Positions 1 to 9,228 are shown, counted from the first letter of the stretch. The stretch is 64,000 nt of DNA from Blastopirellula sp. J2-11 (GCF_024584705.1 NZ_CP097384.1:2728001-2792000); one strand, 5' to 3'. Program-made: numbers and translations. Notes: a model not told the origin generated them from the letters alone.

Positions 1-74
1 TCGCACGTTATTTGGCCTCCTTGATACGAATCCTTGGAATTGTCGTGATGCCCCAGCCATTGCAGGAGTTACGT

Positions 75-563
75 ATGGTCACGCGAATTAGGCGAATTTT
101 CGCCGCTGCGATGACGCTTTCGCTCGCTAGTCTCATTCTCGGGTGCAATCGTGGCCCCGCATTACCAGCAAACTTACCGCCGCTGACGGCCTGCACTTTG
201 CAGATTCAATACAAGCAAACGCCGGTCACTGAAGCGACGGTTACGTTAATCCCCGCTCATGGCGATTGGGTGGGCGTCGCGCGAACCGACGCTACCGGTA
301 AAGCGGTGGTGCAAACGCAAGGACGCTATGACGGTGTCCCCGCAGGCGACTACTCCATCACCGTCACCAAGTACGAGCCGGTGACCGATTTGCCTCCGGA
401 TCCAGCTACGCCTGAAGAAGACGCCGCGTCGACGCTTTCCGCTTCACACCAAAGCAAACGCAAATCGTTGGTGCCGGAAAAATATACGAAGCCGGAAACA
501 ACCGACTTGAAACTGACCATCACCGATCTTCCGGTGGAACAAACGCTCCAGCTTTCGGAATGA
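75..563 (+). CDS. small planctomycete lipoprotein, carboxypeptidase-regulatory-like fold
   Basis: Predicted 162-residue exported lipoprotein. I start it at the ATG at 75 because a purine-rich CAGGAG lies 8 bases upstream and the protein then opens with a basic segment, a hydrophobic stretch and the lipobox LILGC at about residues 20-24. An in-frame start at 12 would bury the signal peptide. The mature part contains a short beta-rich stretch (values such as VTEATVTLIP and GVPAGDYSITVTKYEP) typical of the transthyretin/carboxypeptidase-regulatory-like lipoproteins common in planctomycetes. The role is unknown. It ends inside the start of the sulfatase gene (ATGA overlap at 560-563), so the two are probably co-translated. 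Confidence 0.75.
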   Translation: MVTRIRRIFAAAMTLSLASLILGCNRGPALPANLPPLTACTLQIQYKQTPVTEATVTLIPAHGDWVGVARTDATGKAVVQTQGRYDGVPAGDYSITVTKYEPVTDLPPDPATPEEDAASTLSASHQSKRKSLVPEKYTKPETTDLKLTITDLPVEQTLQLSE

Positions 564-1933
564 GCCTTTTCATGAATAGTCGCCAGTTCATTGCCGCAAT
601 CCTTGTTTTGCTGGCATGCGGCGCTCTGCAAAGTGATGCAGCGCCGACCAAGCCAAACATCGTCTTTATTCTGATCGATGACATGGGCTGCAAAGATACC
701 GGTTGCTATGGTGCGACTAACTATCAAACGCCGCACATCGATCGTCTGGCGAATCAGGGGATGCAATTTACAGACGCTTACGCGGCGCCGGTCTGCTCTC
801 CCACGCGGGCCAGCTTGATGACCGGCAAACATCCGGCGCGACTCCATCTAACCAATTTCATTCCCCAGATCGGACGTCAATTGCCGGCGGGCAAGCTGAT
901 TCCGCCTGACTTCAATCATACGCTGCCGCTAGAAGAAAAGACGCTCGCCGAGGAGTTGCACGCCGATGGCTACCAATGCGCCATGATCGGCAAATGGCAT
1001 CTGGGCGAAGAGCATGGACCCGAGTATCGCCCGCAGAGTCGCGGTTTTGATCACGTAGTGTTGAGCGAGCACCATGGGATCTTCAACTACTTTTACCCGT
1101 TTGTGGATCAGCAGAAGTGGCCCTATGCAGGCCCACTTCCCGGCAAGCCCGGCGACTATCTGCCAGACCGGCTGACCGACGAAGCGATCGATTTTGTCCG
1201 TGAGAATCATGATCGCCCGTTCTTTCTTTATCTTTCTCACTGGTCGGTGCATGGACGATATTTTGCTCCTGAACCGTTGGTCGCCAAGTATCGTGAACTC
1301 GGACTTGAAGAGCGACCGGCGATTTATGCGGCGATGATCGAAACGGTCGACAATTCGGTCGGGCGGCTAATGGAGACGCTTGACAAGTTGAGCTTGGCCG
1401 ATAACACGTTGTTTGTGTTTATGTCTGACAACGGCGGAGAGCGGATTACGTCGATGGCGCCGCTGCGAGGATCCAAAGGATCGTTGTACGAAGGAGGCGT
1501 GCGCGTCCCGCTGATCGTGCGTTATCCCGGCGTTGTGAAACCGAATACCACTTGCAGCGTGCCGGTAATCAGCCATGATCTCTTTCCAACATTTCTTGAT
1601 TTCGCCCAACGACCCTATCGCGCCAATGAACTCGACGGGGAAAGCATCGCCGGCTTGCTCAAGGGAGAGCAGAGCGAACTCGACCGCGACGCGCTCTATT
1701 GGCACTTCCCGCATTACTGGGGATCGACCCGGCCCTGCAGCGCGATGCGTCAAGGGCGTTGGAAATTGGTCGAGCATTTTGAAACCGACCGCGCCCAACT
1801 CTACGACTTGAATTCGGATCCCGGCGAGCAACAGGATCTGGCCGCTGAAATGCCGCAACAAGCCGCCAAGTTGCGCAAGATGTTAGGCCAATGGCGGAAC
1901 GAAGTTGGCGCCCAAATGCCGACGCGTCCCTGA
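560..1933 (+). CDS. secreted arylsulfatase-family enzyme
   Basis: 457-residue sulfatase with an N-terminal signal peptide ending near AAP at residue 29. The alkaline-phosphatase-superfamily core begins with NIVFILIDDMG (metal-binding Asp pair, residues 40-41). The active-site motif CSPTR starts at Cys79, the residue that sulfatase maturation enzymes convert to formylglycine, and GKWHLG follows near residue 144. Length and motifs fit a complete type I sulfatase that removes sulfate esters, probably from algal polysaccharides; the substrate is inferred from planctomycete biology, not seen. An internal ATG at 572 is an equally possible start. It overlaps the upstream lipoprotein gene by 4 bases. 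Confidence 0.9.
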   Translation: MSLFMNSRQFIAAILVLLACGALQSDAAPTKPNIVFILIDDMGCKDTGCYGATNYQTPHIDRLANQGMQFTDAYAAPVCSPTRASLMTGKHPARLHLTNFIPQIGRQLPAGKLIPPDFNHTLPLEEKTLAEELHADGYQCAMIGKWHLGEEHGPEYRPQSRGFDHVVLSEHHGIFNYFYPFVDQQKWPYAGPLPGKPGDYLPDRLTDEAIDFVRENHDRPFFLYLSHWSVHGRYFAPEPLVAKYRELGLEERPAIYAAMIETVDNSVGRLMETLDKLSLADNTLFVFMSDNGGERITSMAPLRGSKGSLYEGGVRVPLIVRYPGVVKPNTTCSVPVISHDLFPTFLDFAQRPYRANELDGESIAGLLKGEQSELDRDALYWHFPHYWGSTRPCSAMRQGRWKLVEHFETDRAQLYDLNSDPGEQQDLAAEMPQQAAKLRKMLGQWRNEVGAQMPTRP

Positions 1934-2086
1934 AAAATTGGCGATCCGGGCCGCAGGCCGAAAAGGTCCGCCCTAGGGTTGGGGCTTTCTAATAGGCAAG
2001 TGGACTCGCAGCTCAACCTCTTTCGTGCGACTAACCGGGCATACCGCGCACATAAACGCCTGAAACGGGCAATCCTGTGCAGAAAA

Positions 2087-2102
2087 GATTCCACGTGGAA
2101 TC
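2087..2102. promoter_or_regulatory. 16-bp perfect palindrome, possible operator
   Basis: GATTCCACGTGGAATC reads the same on both strands. It lies 158 bases before the start of the DUF1549/DUF1553 gene and 11 bases before a helically phased direct repeat. A dimeric repressor or activator site is a reasonable inference, but no regulator is encoded nearby. Confidence 0.4.
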
Positions 2103-2112
2103 GACTGCGACT

Positions 2113-2146
2113 AGGTTGCATGAATGCAGGGTCAGGTTGCATGAAT
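2113..2146 (+). repeat. 13-bp direct repeat with 21-bp period
   Basis: AGGTTGCATGAAT occurs at 2113-2125 and again, identically, at 2134-2146. The 21-bp spacing is two helical turns, so both copies face the same side of the DNA, as for tandem activator or response-regulator sites. Function is inferred. Confidence 0.5.
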
Positions 2147-2259
2147 ATTTTCTAGACGACAATTTTGTGAACTGGTAAACTTCAAGTCCCACCCTGCCAT
2201 ACCGCTACTCATTGTGAATTCCCTCGCAATAAGTCCCTCCTGCAACCTTAGTGCGAACC

Positions 2260-4524
2260 ATGATGGTCCTCCCTACCTGCCATTCGATCAGGGGCCTTTT
2301 GCCCTGGGACAAGTGGCGCAGCGGCGCTTTATGTGCAGCGTTCGCATTGTTCGTGAGCCCCGTGGTCTCGGCGGCGGAAACGACGTCTGAGAAGGTTAGC
2401 TTCGTCAACGACGTCGTGCCGGTGTTGACCAAAGCAGGCTGCAACATGGGAACGTGTCACGCGAAAGCCGGCGGCGGTCAAAACGGATTCCAACTCTCTC
2501 TGCTCGGATTTGAAGCGGCGGAAGACTACGAAAGTATCGTGCGCGAAGGTCGCGGGCGACGTCTATTTCCTCCCGTTCCAGAGGAAAGCTTGCTGCTGTT
2601 AAAAGCGGCGGCCGAAACCCCTCACGGCGGCGGAGTTCGCTTGCCGAAGGACTCGGAAGGTTACGAGATCATTCGCCGCTGGATCAGCCAAGGGGCGGTT
2701 TACCGACCAGAAGCCGATCCTGACTTGCGAGCGATTGAAGTTCAGTCGGATCGCAGCTTGATCAACATGGGGCAGCAACAACAGCTGAAAGCGATCGCGA
2801 CGTTTTCTGACGGCAGCCAACGTGATGTCACCAGTTTTGCGCTCTTCGAATCGAATTCGGAAGCGATGGCCGAGGTTTCGCAGGACGGGCTCGTCAAGAT
2901 TCACAACATCCCCGGGCGCGTCGCGATCATGCTGCGTTACCAAGACAAGTCGGCTGTCTTTACGGCGGCGGTTCCATTGGGAGCGTCGGTCGGCGATCTG
3001 CCGGAGCCCAAAAACTTTGTCGACGAGTTGGTCTTCGCCAATCTGACTGAGATCGGCATCCCCCCTTCTCCGGTCTGTGACGACGCCACTTTTCTGCGTC
3101 GTATTTCGCTCGATCTCGCCGGGCGTCTACCGACGGCGGAAGAAGCGAAAGAGTTTCTGGCGAGCACCGAACCGAACAAACGGGATCAGCTGATTGACCA
3201 GTTGCTGCGAAGCCCCGGCTATGCCGACTTCTTCGCCAACAAGTGGACGTCGTTGTTGAAGAACCGGCGTGACGACGCAAGCGACATTACCTCGAACTTC
3301 GCCTTCCATGCGTGGATCCGCGATAGTCTGCTCGAGAATCTCCCTTACGATCAAATGGTTCGTCAGCTGTTGGCGGCGACCGGCACGGTGGTCGCAAATC
3401 CTCCGGTCGCTTGGTACAAGCGCGTGAAGGAACCCAAAGAACAGCTGGAGGATGTCGCTCAGTTGTTTTTGGGCGTTCGTCTGCAATGCGCCCAATGTCA
3501 TCACCATCCCTTCGAGCGCTGGAGCCAGGATGACTACTACAGTCTGTCCGCATTCTTCAGTCAGATTGGGCGAAAGCCGTCTGACACGCGCGGCGAAGAC
3601 TTGATTTTTCATAAGCGTGGAATCGCCACGGCGACCAATGTCAAAACCGGCGTCGCCCTAAAACCGGCTGCTCTGGGAGATGACATTGGCGCGATTCCAG
3701 CCGACCGCGATCCGCGTCTGCGTTTGGCGGACTGGCTCGCGAAGCCTGACAATCCCTTCTTCGCCAAGGCGCTGGTGAACCGGTACTGGAAGCATTTCTT
3801 CAAGCGAGGATTGATCGAACCGGAAGATGATATCCGCGATACCAATCCTCCCTCGAACCCCGAACTGCTGGCTGCGTTGGAAGCACACTTTATCGAGAGT
3901 GGTTACGATCTCAAAGCCTTGGTGCGCGTCATCACGCAATCGAAGGCCTACCAATTAAGCGCACTGCCGAACGAGTACAACCTGGTCGACGAGCAAAACT
4001 ACTCGCGCTACTATCCACGACGGATGCAGGCCGAAGTGATGTTAGACGCCGTGAATGACCTGACGGCGTCGCCGACCAATTTCGCCAACTTGCCGCCGGG
4101 AACTCGAGCCGTTGGCTTGCCTGACAACAGTTACAACAACTCGTCGCTCTTCCTGCGCGTGTTTGGCCGTCCTGATAATTCGAGCGTCTGCGAGTGCGAG
4201 CGGGTCCAGTCTTCCAGCCTGGCCCAAAGTCTGCACTTGATCAATTCGGCTGAAATCAAAACGAAACTCAGCGCGGCCCAGGGGCGCGCCGCCACGTTAG
4301 TTAGTGCAGACGTTCCTCCGGAGGAAAAAATCCGCGAGATCTATCTGGTCGCGTTCTCGCGCGAACCCGATCCGAACGAGATGGAAATTGCGCTCGACTA
4401 TCTCCAGCAAATTCCGAACGACGCCGATGGAAAACCGCTCGGCGCCGATCAAGCCGCCCGTCAGAACTTTCAAGACCTCATTTGGGCGATTATGAATTCC
4501 AAAGAGTTCCTGTTTAACCACTAG
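2260..4524 (+). CDS. DUF1549/DUF1553 secreted protein with heme-like motifs and Ig-like domain
   Basis: 754-residue exported protein of a family hugely expanded in planctomycetes; biochemical role unknown. I prefer the ATG at 2260 over the GTG at 2251. After the signal peptide (cleavage near VSAAE) comes CNMGTCH, a CX4CH heme-like motif at about residue 63, then a BIG_2/Ig-like segment (about 160-245), then DUF1549 with a CAQCHHHPF motif (CX2CH, about residue 410), and a C-terminal DUF1553 domain. The two Cys-His motifs suggest covalently bound heme or a structural relic. It heads a three-gene cluster with the genes at 4533 and 6794, the usual arrangement for this family. Confidence 0.88.
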   Translation: MMVLPTCHSIRGLLPWDKWRSGALCAAFALFVSPVVSAAETTSEKVSFVNDVVPVLTKAGCNMGTCHAKAGGGQNGFQLSLLGFEAAEDYESIVREGRGRRLFPPVPEESLLLLKAAAETPHGGGVRLPKDSEGYEIIRRWISQGAVYRPEADPDLRAIEVQSDRSLINMGQQQQLKAIATFSDGSQRDVTSFALFESNSEAMAEVSQDGLVKIHNIPGRVAIMLRYQDKSAVFTAAVPLGASVGDLPEPKNFVDELVFANLTEIGIPPSPVCDDATFLRRISLDLAGRLPTAEEAKEFLASTEPNKRDQLIDQLLRSPGYADFFANKWTSLLKNRRDDASDITSNFAFHAWIRDSLLENLPYDQMVRQLLAATGTVVANPPVAWYKRVKEPKEQLEDVAQLFLGVRLQCAQCHHHPFERWSQDDYYSLSAFFSQIGRKPSDTRGEDLIFHKRGIATATNVKTGVALKPAALGDDIGAIPADRDPRLRLADWLAKPDNPFFAKALVNRYWKHFFKRGLIEPEDDIRDTNPPSNPELLAALEAHFIESGYDLKALVRVITQSKAYQLSALPNEYNLVDEQNYSRYYPRRMQAEVMLDAVNDLTASPTNFANLPPGTRAVGLPDNSYNNSSLFLRVFGRPDNSSVCECERVQSSSLAQSLHLINSAEIKTKLSAAQGRAATLVSADVPPEEKIREIYLVAFSREPDPNEMEIALDYLQQIPNDADGKPLGADQAARQNFQDLIWAIMNSKEFLFNH

Positions 4525-4532
4525 AGGATGCG

Positions 4533-6797
4533 ATGAGCGACAATCATCTGGCCGTCGTCCCCCGTTTGCTGTTGCTATTGCTCGTCGCCACAGCATGGCC
4601 GTCGGCTTTGGCAGCGCAGTCCGTCTGTTTGCCGGCTCCCCGCTTGTTGACCACGATGCCGATGGGCGGAAAAGCAGGAACCACCGTCGACGTGGCGATC
4701 ACCGGAGAACATCTCGAAGATCTCGACGAGCTCCGTTTTTCTCATCCCAAAATTCAAGCGACGCAAAAGCTCGCTGCCGACGGAACTCCTGTCGCCAATC
4801 AATACACGGTGACGATCGCCGCCGACTGTCCCGAGGGGATTCATGAAGCCCGCATCATGACGCGGCTCGGTATTTCTTCTTCTCGCGTGTTTAGCGTCGG
4901 CGCGTTGACAGAAACAAGTTCGACGACTCCAAACACCAAGCTCGAGACGGCGATGCCGCTGGAGTTGAACTCGATCTGCAACGGCAAGATGACCTCCAAA
5001 GCGGTCGACTATTACACCGTTGCCGCCAAGCAGGGAGAGCGACTGCTGGTCAGCTGCGCCGCGCAGGGAATCGACTCGAAGCTGAAACCGGTCCTCATTG
5101 TCGCCGACGAACAGGGGAACGACTTGCGGGTCGAACGTCGCGGCGGCGCGATTGATTTCATGCCAGAGGCCGATGGTCAGTATGTGATTAAGGTTCATGA
5201 TTTAACGTTCAGCGGCGGGCCCTATCATTTCTACCGTCTCGCAGTGCAACAAATTTCGACGGATGCCGTCGCACCGCAGTTCGCTGCGACACGCAACGTC
5301 AACGCTTTCTCATGGCCCCCTGCCAACTTGAGCGATGACAAGCTTGCGAGTGAGCAGGAACCGAACAATACCGCCGAGCAAGTGCAGTCCATCACGCTGC
5401 CATGCGACATCAGCGGCAGCTTCTACCCCGCCGCCGATGTCGACGCGTTTGAGTTCACCGCCAAAAAAGGGGAAGTCTGGTGGGTCGAAGTCGCATCCGA
5501 GCGACTTGGTCTTCCTACCGACCCGTCGATTGTCGTTCAGCGTGTAAAGGGAACGGGCTCCGAAGCGGAGTTAGTCGACCTGGTCGAGCTGACCGATATC
5601 CCGAGCCCCATCAAGGTTTCCAGCAACGGCTATAGCTATGACGGTCCTTGCTACAACGCCGGTTCAGCAGACATCAACGGGAAAGTTGAAATCCCCGAGG
5701 ATGGCGTCTACCGTCTGCAACTGACTGATTTGTTCGGCGGAACTCGCAACGATCCTCGCAATGTTTATCGACTGATCATTCGTCAGGCTCAACCCGACTT
5801 TGCTGTGGTGGGCTGGGCGCTGCACATGAATCTTCGCAACGGCGACCGCAACGCACTTTCAAAACCAATCGCGCTGCGCGGCGGCGCGACCATGGCGATG
5901 GAAGTGGTCGCGATTCGCCGAGATGGTTTCGCCGGGCCGATCGAACTAGCGGTCGACAATCTCCCGCCTGGCGTATCGGCCAGCGGTTTGACGATTCCGG
6001 CCGGCAAGTCTCGCGGTATTCTGTTGTTTACCGCCGAAGAAAATGCTCCCCGCGGTCTCACCAGCGCCCAGTTTGTTGGCAAAGCCGAGATCGACGGCAT
6101 CGCCGTGACGCGCAAGGGAAGTATGGCTTCGATGGCTTGGCCCGTTACGAATGCGTGGAGCGAGATTCCCAGCCCTCGCTTGTTGGCGGATTTTCCGGTT
6201 TCGGTGGGCGGCGCTGAAGTAGCGCCCATCTCGATCGCCGCCGCTCAGGATCAGGTTTGGGAAGTTACGGCTGGTCAGACGCTGACCATTCCGCTGGTGC
6301 ACACGCGACGCTGTGAATTCTCTGGCCCCAGCATGAGCCTGAAGACCTTTGGTCACGGCTTTGAAGGGAACGCGGCGTTTGATTTGAAATTGACCGAAGA
6401 TTCCTCCGAAGCGACTCTCGATCTCGCCAAGCTGAAACCGGCGCCGGGAACGTATACCATCGCTTTCTACGGCAGCGCGGTGGCCAAGTATTGCGAACAC
6501 CCCGACGCTGTGGCTGTGGCCGAAGTCGCTTTGCAACTCGCAAAAAAGGAAGCGGCCGAAGCGGCGAAGCCTCCGACAACCGCCGAGCCCACCACCGAGG
6601 AAGAGAAGCAGGCCGCCGACGTTGCCGCTAAGGAAGCCGCCGCACGCTTAACCGCGGCGACTGCCGCCGTCGCCGCCGCCGAAAAACAATTGCAGGCCGC
6701 GACGAAAAAAGGGGCGCCCAAGGATATTGTCGACATCGTTGTCTCAAAGCCCATCGAGATCCGCGTCGTTCCCGCGGTGGAGGTAACCCAAAAATGA
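4533..6797 (+). CDS. secreted PPC-domain protein with C-terminal coiled coil
   Basis: 754-residue exported protein. The start at 4533 follows AGAGGA at 4523-4528. A signal peptide ends near ALAAQ. An IPT/TIG-like N-terminal segment (GGKAGTTVDVAITGEHL) is followed by two regions resembling bacterial pre-peptidase C-terminal (PPC) domains, each preceded or centred by the acidic signature seen in SEQEPNNTAEQVQSI at about residue 275. The last 100 residues are Ala/Glu/Lys-rich and probably form a helical coiled coil. Proteins of this type routinely lie between DUF1549/DUF1553 and DUF1501 genes; the role is unknown but likely structural or adhesive. The stop overlaps the next start (ATGA at 6794). 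Confidence 0.82.
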   Translation: MSDNHLAVVPRLLLLLLVATAWPSALAAQSVCLPAPRLLTTMPMGGKAGTTVDVAITGEHLEDLDELRFSHPKIQATQKLAADGTPVANQYTVTIAADCPEGIHEARIMTRLGISSSRVFSVGALTETSSTTPNTKLETAMPLELNSICNGKMTSKAVDYYTVAAKQGERLLVSCAAQGIDSKLKPVLIVADEQGNDLRVERRGGAIDFMPEADGQYVIKVHDLTFSGGPYHFYRLAVQQISTDAVAPQFAATRNVNAFSWPPANLSDDKLASEQEPNNTAEQVQSITLPCDISGSFYPAADVDAFEFTAKKGEVWWVEVASERLGLPTDPSIVVQRVKGTGSEAELVDLVELTDIPSPIKVSSNGYSYDGPCYNAGSADINGKVEIPEDGVYRLQLTDLFGGTRNDPRNVYRLIIRQAQPDFAVVGWALHMNLRNGDRNALSKPIALRGGATMAMEVVAIRRDGFAGPIELAVDNLPPGVSASGLTIPAGKSRGILLFTAEENAPRGLTSAQFVGKAEIDGIAVTRKGSMASMAWPVTNAWSEIPSPRLLADFPVSVGGAEVAPISIAAAQDQVWEVTAGQTLTIPLVHTRRCEFSGPSMSLKTFGHGFEGNAAFDLKLTEDSSEATLDLAKLKPAPGTYTIAFYGSAVAKYCEHPDAVAVAEVALQLAKKEAAEAAKPPTTAEPTTEEEKQAADVAAKEAAARLTAATAAVAAAEKQLQAATKKGAPKDIVDIVVSKPIEIRVVPAVEVTQK

Positions 6798-8215
6798 CTC
6801 ACCCATTCAACGCATCGTCGGCCTACTGTCCTGGACCTGTCTCCCGTCGCGGCTTCATGCGAATGGGGCTGGCCGGCTTCGCTTCGCTCAGCTTGCCCGG
6901 CGTGATGCGTCTGCGGGCCGAAAGTCCCACGACGGAAAGCCCGAAACAAAAGACCGCGGTCATCATGGTTTGGCAGCCAGGCGGTTGCTCTCACATCGAT
7001 ACCTACGATCCCAAGCCGAATGCGCCGCTTGAGTATCGCGGTCCGTTCAGCGCGATCCCGACCAAAGTGCCCGGCATGCACTTTACCGAACTGCTGCCGA
7101 AGCAAGCCGCCATCGCCGACAAATTCACCGTGCTGCGTTCGATGCGTCAGAACGCCGGCGGGCATCCGGCCGGGTCGATGCAGCTTTTGTCGGGAGACTC
7201 CGATACTCGCGACAAACCGGCGCCGCGTTTGCCTGATTGGATGTCGGTCGCCAACTACCTGCGATCGCAGGACGGCCCGCGCACCAATCCGCTGCCGTTG
7301 TACGCAGGCGTGAATCCGCCGACCAACTACACCGGTCCTGCTTACCTGGGCGACGCCTACTCGCCGTTTGCCGTGACCGGCGATCCCAACAATCCCAGCT
7401 TCTCGGTCCCCAACATCGGCGTGTCGGATCCGCGCGAACTGACGCGTCTGGAACGCCGCGCCAGTCTGCGTCAAAAGTTGGACACGCTGGAGCGGGCCTT
7501 CGACAAAGCAGGCGAACTGCAGGCGCTCGACGAGTTCGAGATGCAGGCGATGACCTTGCTGACCAATCCCAAAACCAAAGTCGCTTTCGACTTGAGCCAA
7601 GAAGACGAGAAGACGCGCGACCGTTATGGTCGCAATGCGTGGGGACAACAATTGCTGTTGGCGCGTCGGTTGGTCGAAGCCGGCGTCGAGATCCTCACGA
7701 CCAGTCTGCACGGTCCGTTGTGTGGACGTGTGAACAACTGGGATGACCATGCCGTCAACCATCACGTTTTCGACGCGATGCGTTTTCGCGCACAAGCGTA
7801 CGATCAGGCTGTCTCGGCATTGATTGAAGATATCCATGAGCGTGGACTCCATGAGCGCGTGTTGGTCGTCGTTACCGGCGAATTCGGCCGGACGCCCAAA
7901 GTCAATTATCAGCCCAGCACCGGCGCCGGAAACGCCAGCGCCGCGGCCGGAACCAAGCAACCCGGCCGAGACCATTGGCCCCGAGCGTTCTCGAACATCT
8001 GGGCCGGCGGTGGAATCGAGACGGGACGTTTTATCGGTGCGACCGACTCGAAAGGGGAAGATTCGATCGACCGCATCTGCAAACCAGGCGACTTTCTCGC
8101 GACGATCTATCACCACCTCGGCATCGATGGCAGGAAGGTCTTTATCAAAGATCTCAACGGTCGTCCCACGCCGATCGTCGACCACGGGGCGCCGATTCCG
8201 GAATTGATCTCCTAG
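6794..8215 (+). CDS. DUF1501 family protein, Tat-exported
   Basis: 473 residues. The N-terminus carries a twin-arginine signal (SRRGFMRMGLAGFASLSLPG, about residues 15-34), so it is exported folded. The body matches DUF1501, a sulfatase/alkaline-phosphatase-like fold, with features such as MVWQPGGCSHIDTYDPKP near the start, VVTGEFGRTPKVN and GRDHWPRAFS. Enzymatic activity is unproven for the family. It is translationally coupled to the PPC gene and closes the cluster that begins at 2260; the three products probably act together in the periplasm. Confidence 0.9.
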   Translation: MTHPFNASSAYCPGPVSRRGFMRMGLAGFASLSLPGVMRLRAESPTTESPKQKTAVIMVWQPGGCSHIDTYDPKPNAPLEYRGPFSAIPTKVPGMHFTELLPKQAAIADKFTVLRSMRQNAGGHPAGSMQLLSGDSDTRDKPAPRLPDWMSVANYLRSQDGPRTNPLPLYAGVNPPTNYTGPAYLGDAYSPFAVTGDPNNPSFSVPNIGVSDPRELTRLERRASLRQKLDTLERAFDKAGELQALDEFEMQAMTLLTNPKTKVAFDLSQEDEKTRDRYGRNAWGQQLLLARRLVEAGVEILTTSLHGPLCGRVNNWDDHAVNHHVFDAMRFRAQAYDQAVSALIEDIHERGLHERVLVVVTGEFGRTPKVNYQPSTGAGNASAAAGTKQPGRDHWPRAFSNIWAGGGIETGRFIGATDSKGEDSIDRICKPGDFLATIYHHLGIDGRKVFIKDLNGRPTPIVDHGAPIPELIS

Positions 8216-8276
8216 ATGGGAAATAGCGAATGTGCACCCGCTGGAGGAGGGGGTGTTCTGATTTCGATATTCCCCA

Positions 8277-8660
8277 AGGTTGGACCGGACAGGACTGCTC
8301 AATTTTTTGTCCCACGGATCCAATCAGTCCAACACTAGCCCGAGTGCGCAAGCCGAGGGATTACGGCTCCCGTACTTAATAACTGCAGACCAGAAAAGGT
8401 TGGACAGGACCGCTCTGTTTTTTTTGTCCCACGGATCCAATCAGTCCAACACTAGCCCGAGTGCGCAAGCCAAGGGATTACGGCTCCCGTACTTAATAAC
8501 TGCAGACCAGAAAAGGTTGGACAGGACCGCTCTGTTTTTTTGTCCTATGGATCCAACCAGTCCAACACTAGCCCGAGTGCGCAAGCCAAGGGATTACGGC
8601 TCCCGTACTTAATATCTGCAGACTAGAAAAGGTTGGACAGGACTGGATCGCTCTCATTTT
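8277..8660. repeat. tandem array of about 120-bp units
   Basis: Three near-identical units begin at AGGTTGGAC at 8277, 8397 and 8514 (periods 120 and 117), and a fourth truncated unit begins at 8630. Each unit has an inverted pair GTTGGAC ... GTCCAAC about 38 bp apart enclosing a T-run of 6-8 bases, then CTAGCCCGAGTGCGCAAGC and a stretch ending TTAATAACTGCAGAC. A decayed fifth module appears near 8736. Run length of T varies between copies, suggesting slippage. Confidence 0.85.
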
Positions 8661-8704
8661 TTCAATCAAATTGCCTATTTTGCCCTCTTGGTGGTTTGTG
8701 CTGC

Positions 8705-8722
8705 GTCAGGCCGAGGCCTGAC
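8705..8722. repeat. short hairpin GTCAGGCC/GGCCTGAC
   Basis: Two perfect 8-bp arms separated by GA. Probably another dispersed palindrome; no gene ends close enough to make it an obvious terminator. Confidence 0.5.
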
Positions 8723-8927
8723 TTACGGTTTGAGCAGTTGGACTGGACCGCTGCGCGTTTTTTTGGGGGCACATGTCCAATCGGTTTCAATGGGGAAATA
8801 GGGTGTTTGGGATGGTTGAGCATGTCAGGGCCTGCCCGGTATTTTTGGCTCCGGCTTGCTTCACCGCTGACTTTTGCATCTCGGCCCAAACCGAGGTCGC
8901 AAGAAAATAAATGCCCTGGGCGATAGA

Positions 8928-9137
8928 TCAGACGCCCAGACCGTAAAGGGTATTATCGCAGAATATCGAACAGACGAGCAAGCGACAATCTTTCACCTCC
9001 AGCGGCTGCGGTAAAGGCGCTCTCACGGCAATTTTTTTGATGTCGCGCTTTTCAGCAAGCTGAACAAAGAGTCCCCTGTCGTCTAGCTTCTCCCCCAAAA
9101 TCAGCCGCATGGCGTTAGCCGCGGTTTCTGTCACCAA
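8928..9137 (-). CDS. doubtful small ORF
   Basis: An open frame of up to 69 codons starting with TTG or GTG, with no ribosome binding site I trust. The composition (for example LAEKRDIKKIAVRAPLP) is protein-like, which is why I list it, but it lies among repeats and matches no family I recognise. It may be a decayed gene fragment. Confidence 0.15.
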   Translation of the reverse strand: MVTETAANAMRLILGEKLDDRGLFVQLAEKRDIKKIAVRAPLPQPLEVKDCRLLVCSIFCDNTLYGLGV

Positions 9138-9228
9138 TTGTCTTTCGCAAATGAGTTCCCATCAGAAACCGGTGCTAACGCACTACGGCTAATAAAATCA
9201 TGGCGCCTGAAAATTGTCGCGTGACAGA

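Larger units (their letters stand above)
1934..2259. other. intergenic region with operator-like repeats
   Basis: About 325 bases without a gene. It holds a 16-bp perfect palindrome (2087-2102) and a 13-bp direct repeat with a 21-bp period (2113-2146), both described separately. I see no convincing hairpin terminator after the sulfatase gene and no clear -35/-10 pair for the gene at 2260. Confidence 0.6.

Noticed and set aside
6467-8323. Long open frame of 618 codons on the minus strand opposite the DUF1501 gene
   Set aside because: It lacks any recognisable domain, overlaps the well-supported DUF1501 and PPC genes over most of its length, and runs into the repeat array. It is a complementary-strand shadow.
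8280-8612. Plus-strand frame with repeated peptide units over the tandem array
   Set aside because: The peptide repeats only because the DNA repeats have periods of 120 and 117 bases. No start signal, composition or family supports coding.
8277-8660. CRISPR array interpretation of the tandem repeats
   Set aside because: The units are contiguous and near-identical over their full length, with no variable spacers between short repeats, and no cas gene is in the window.
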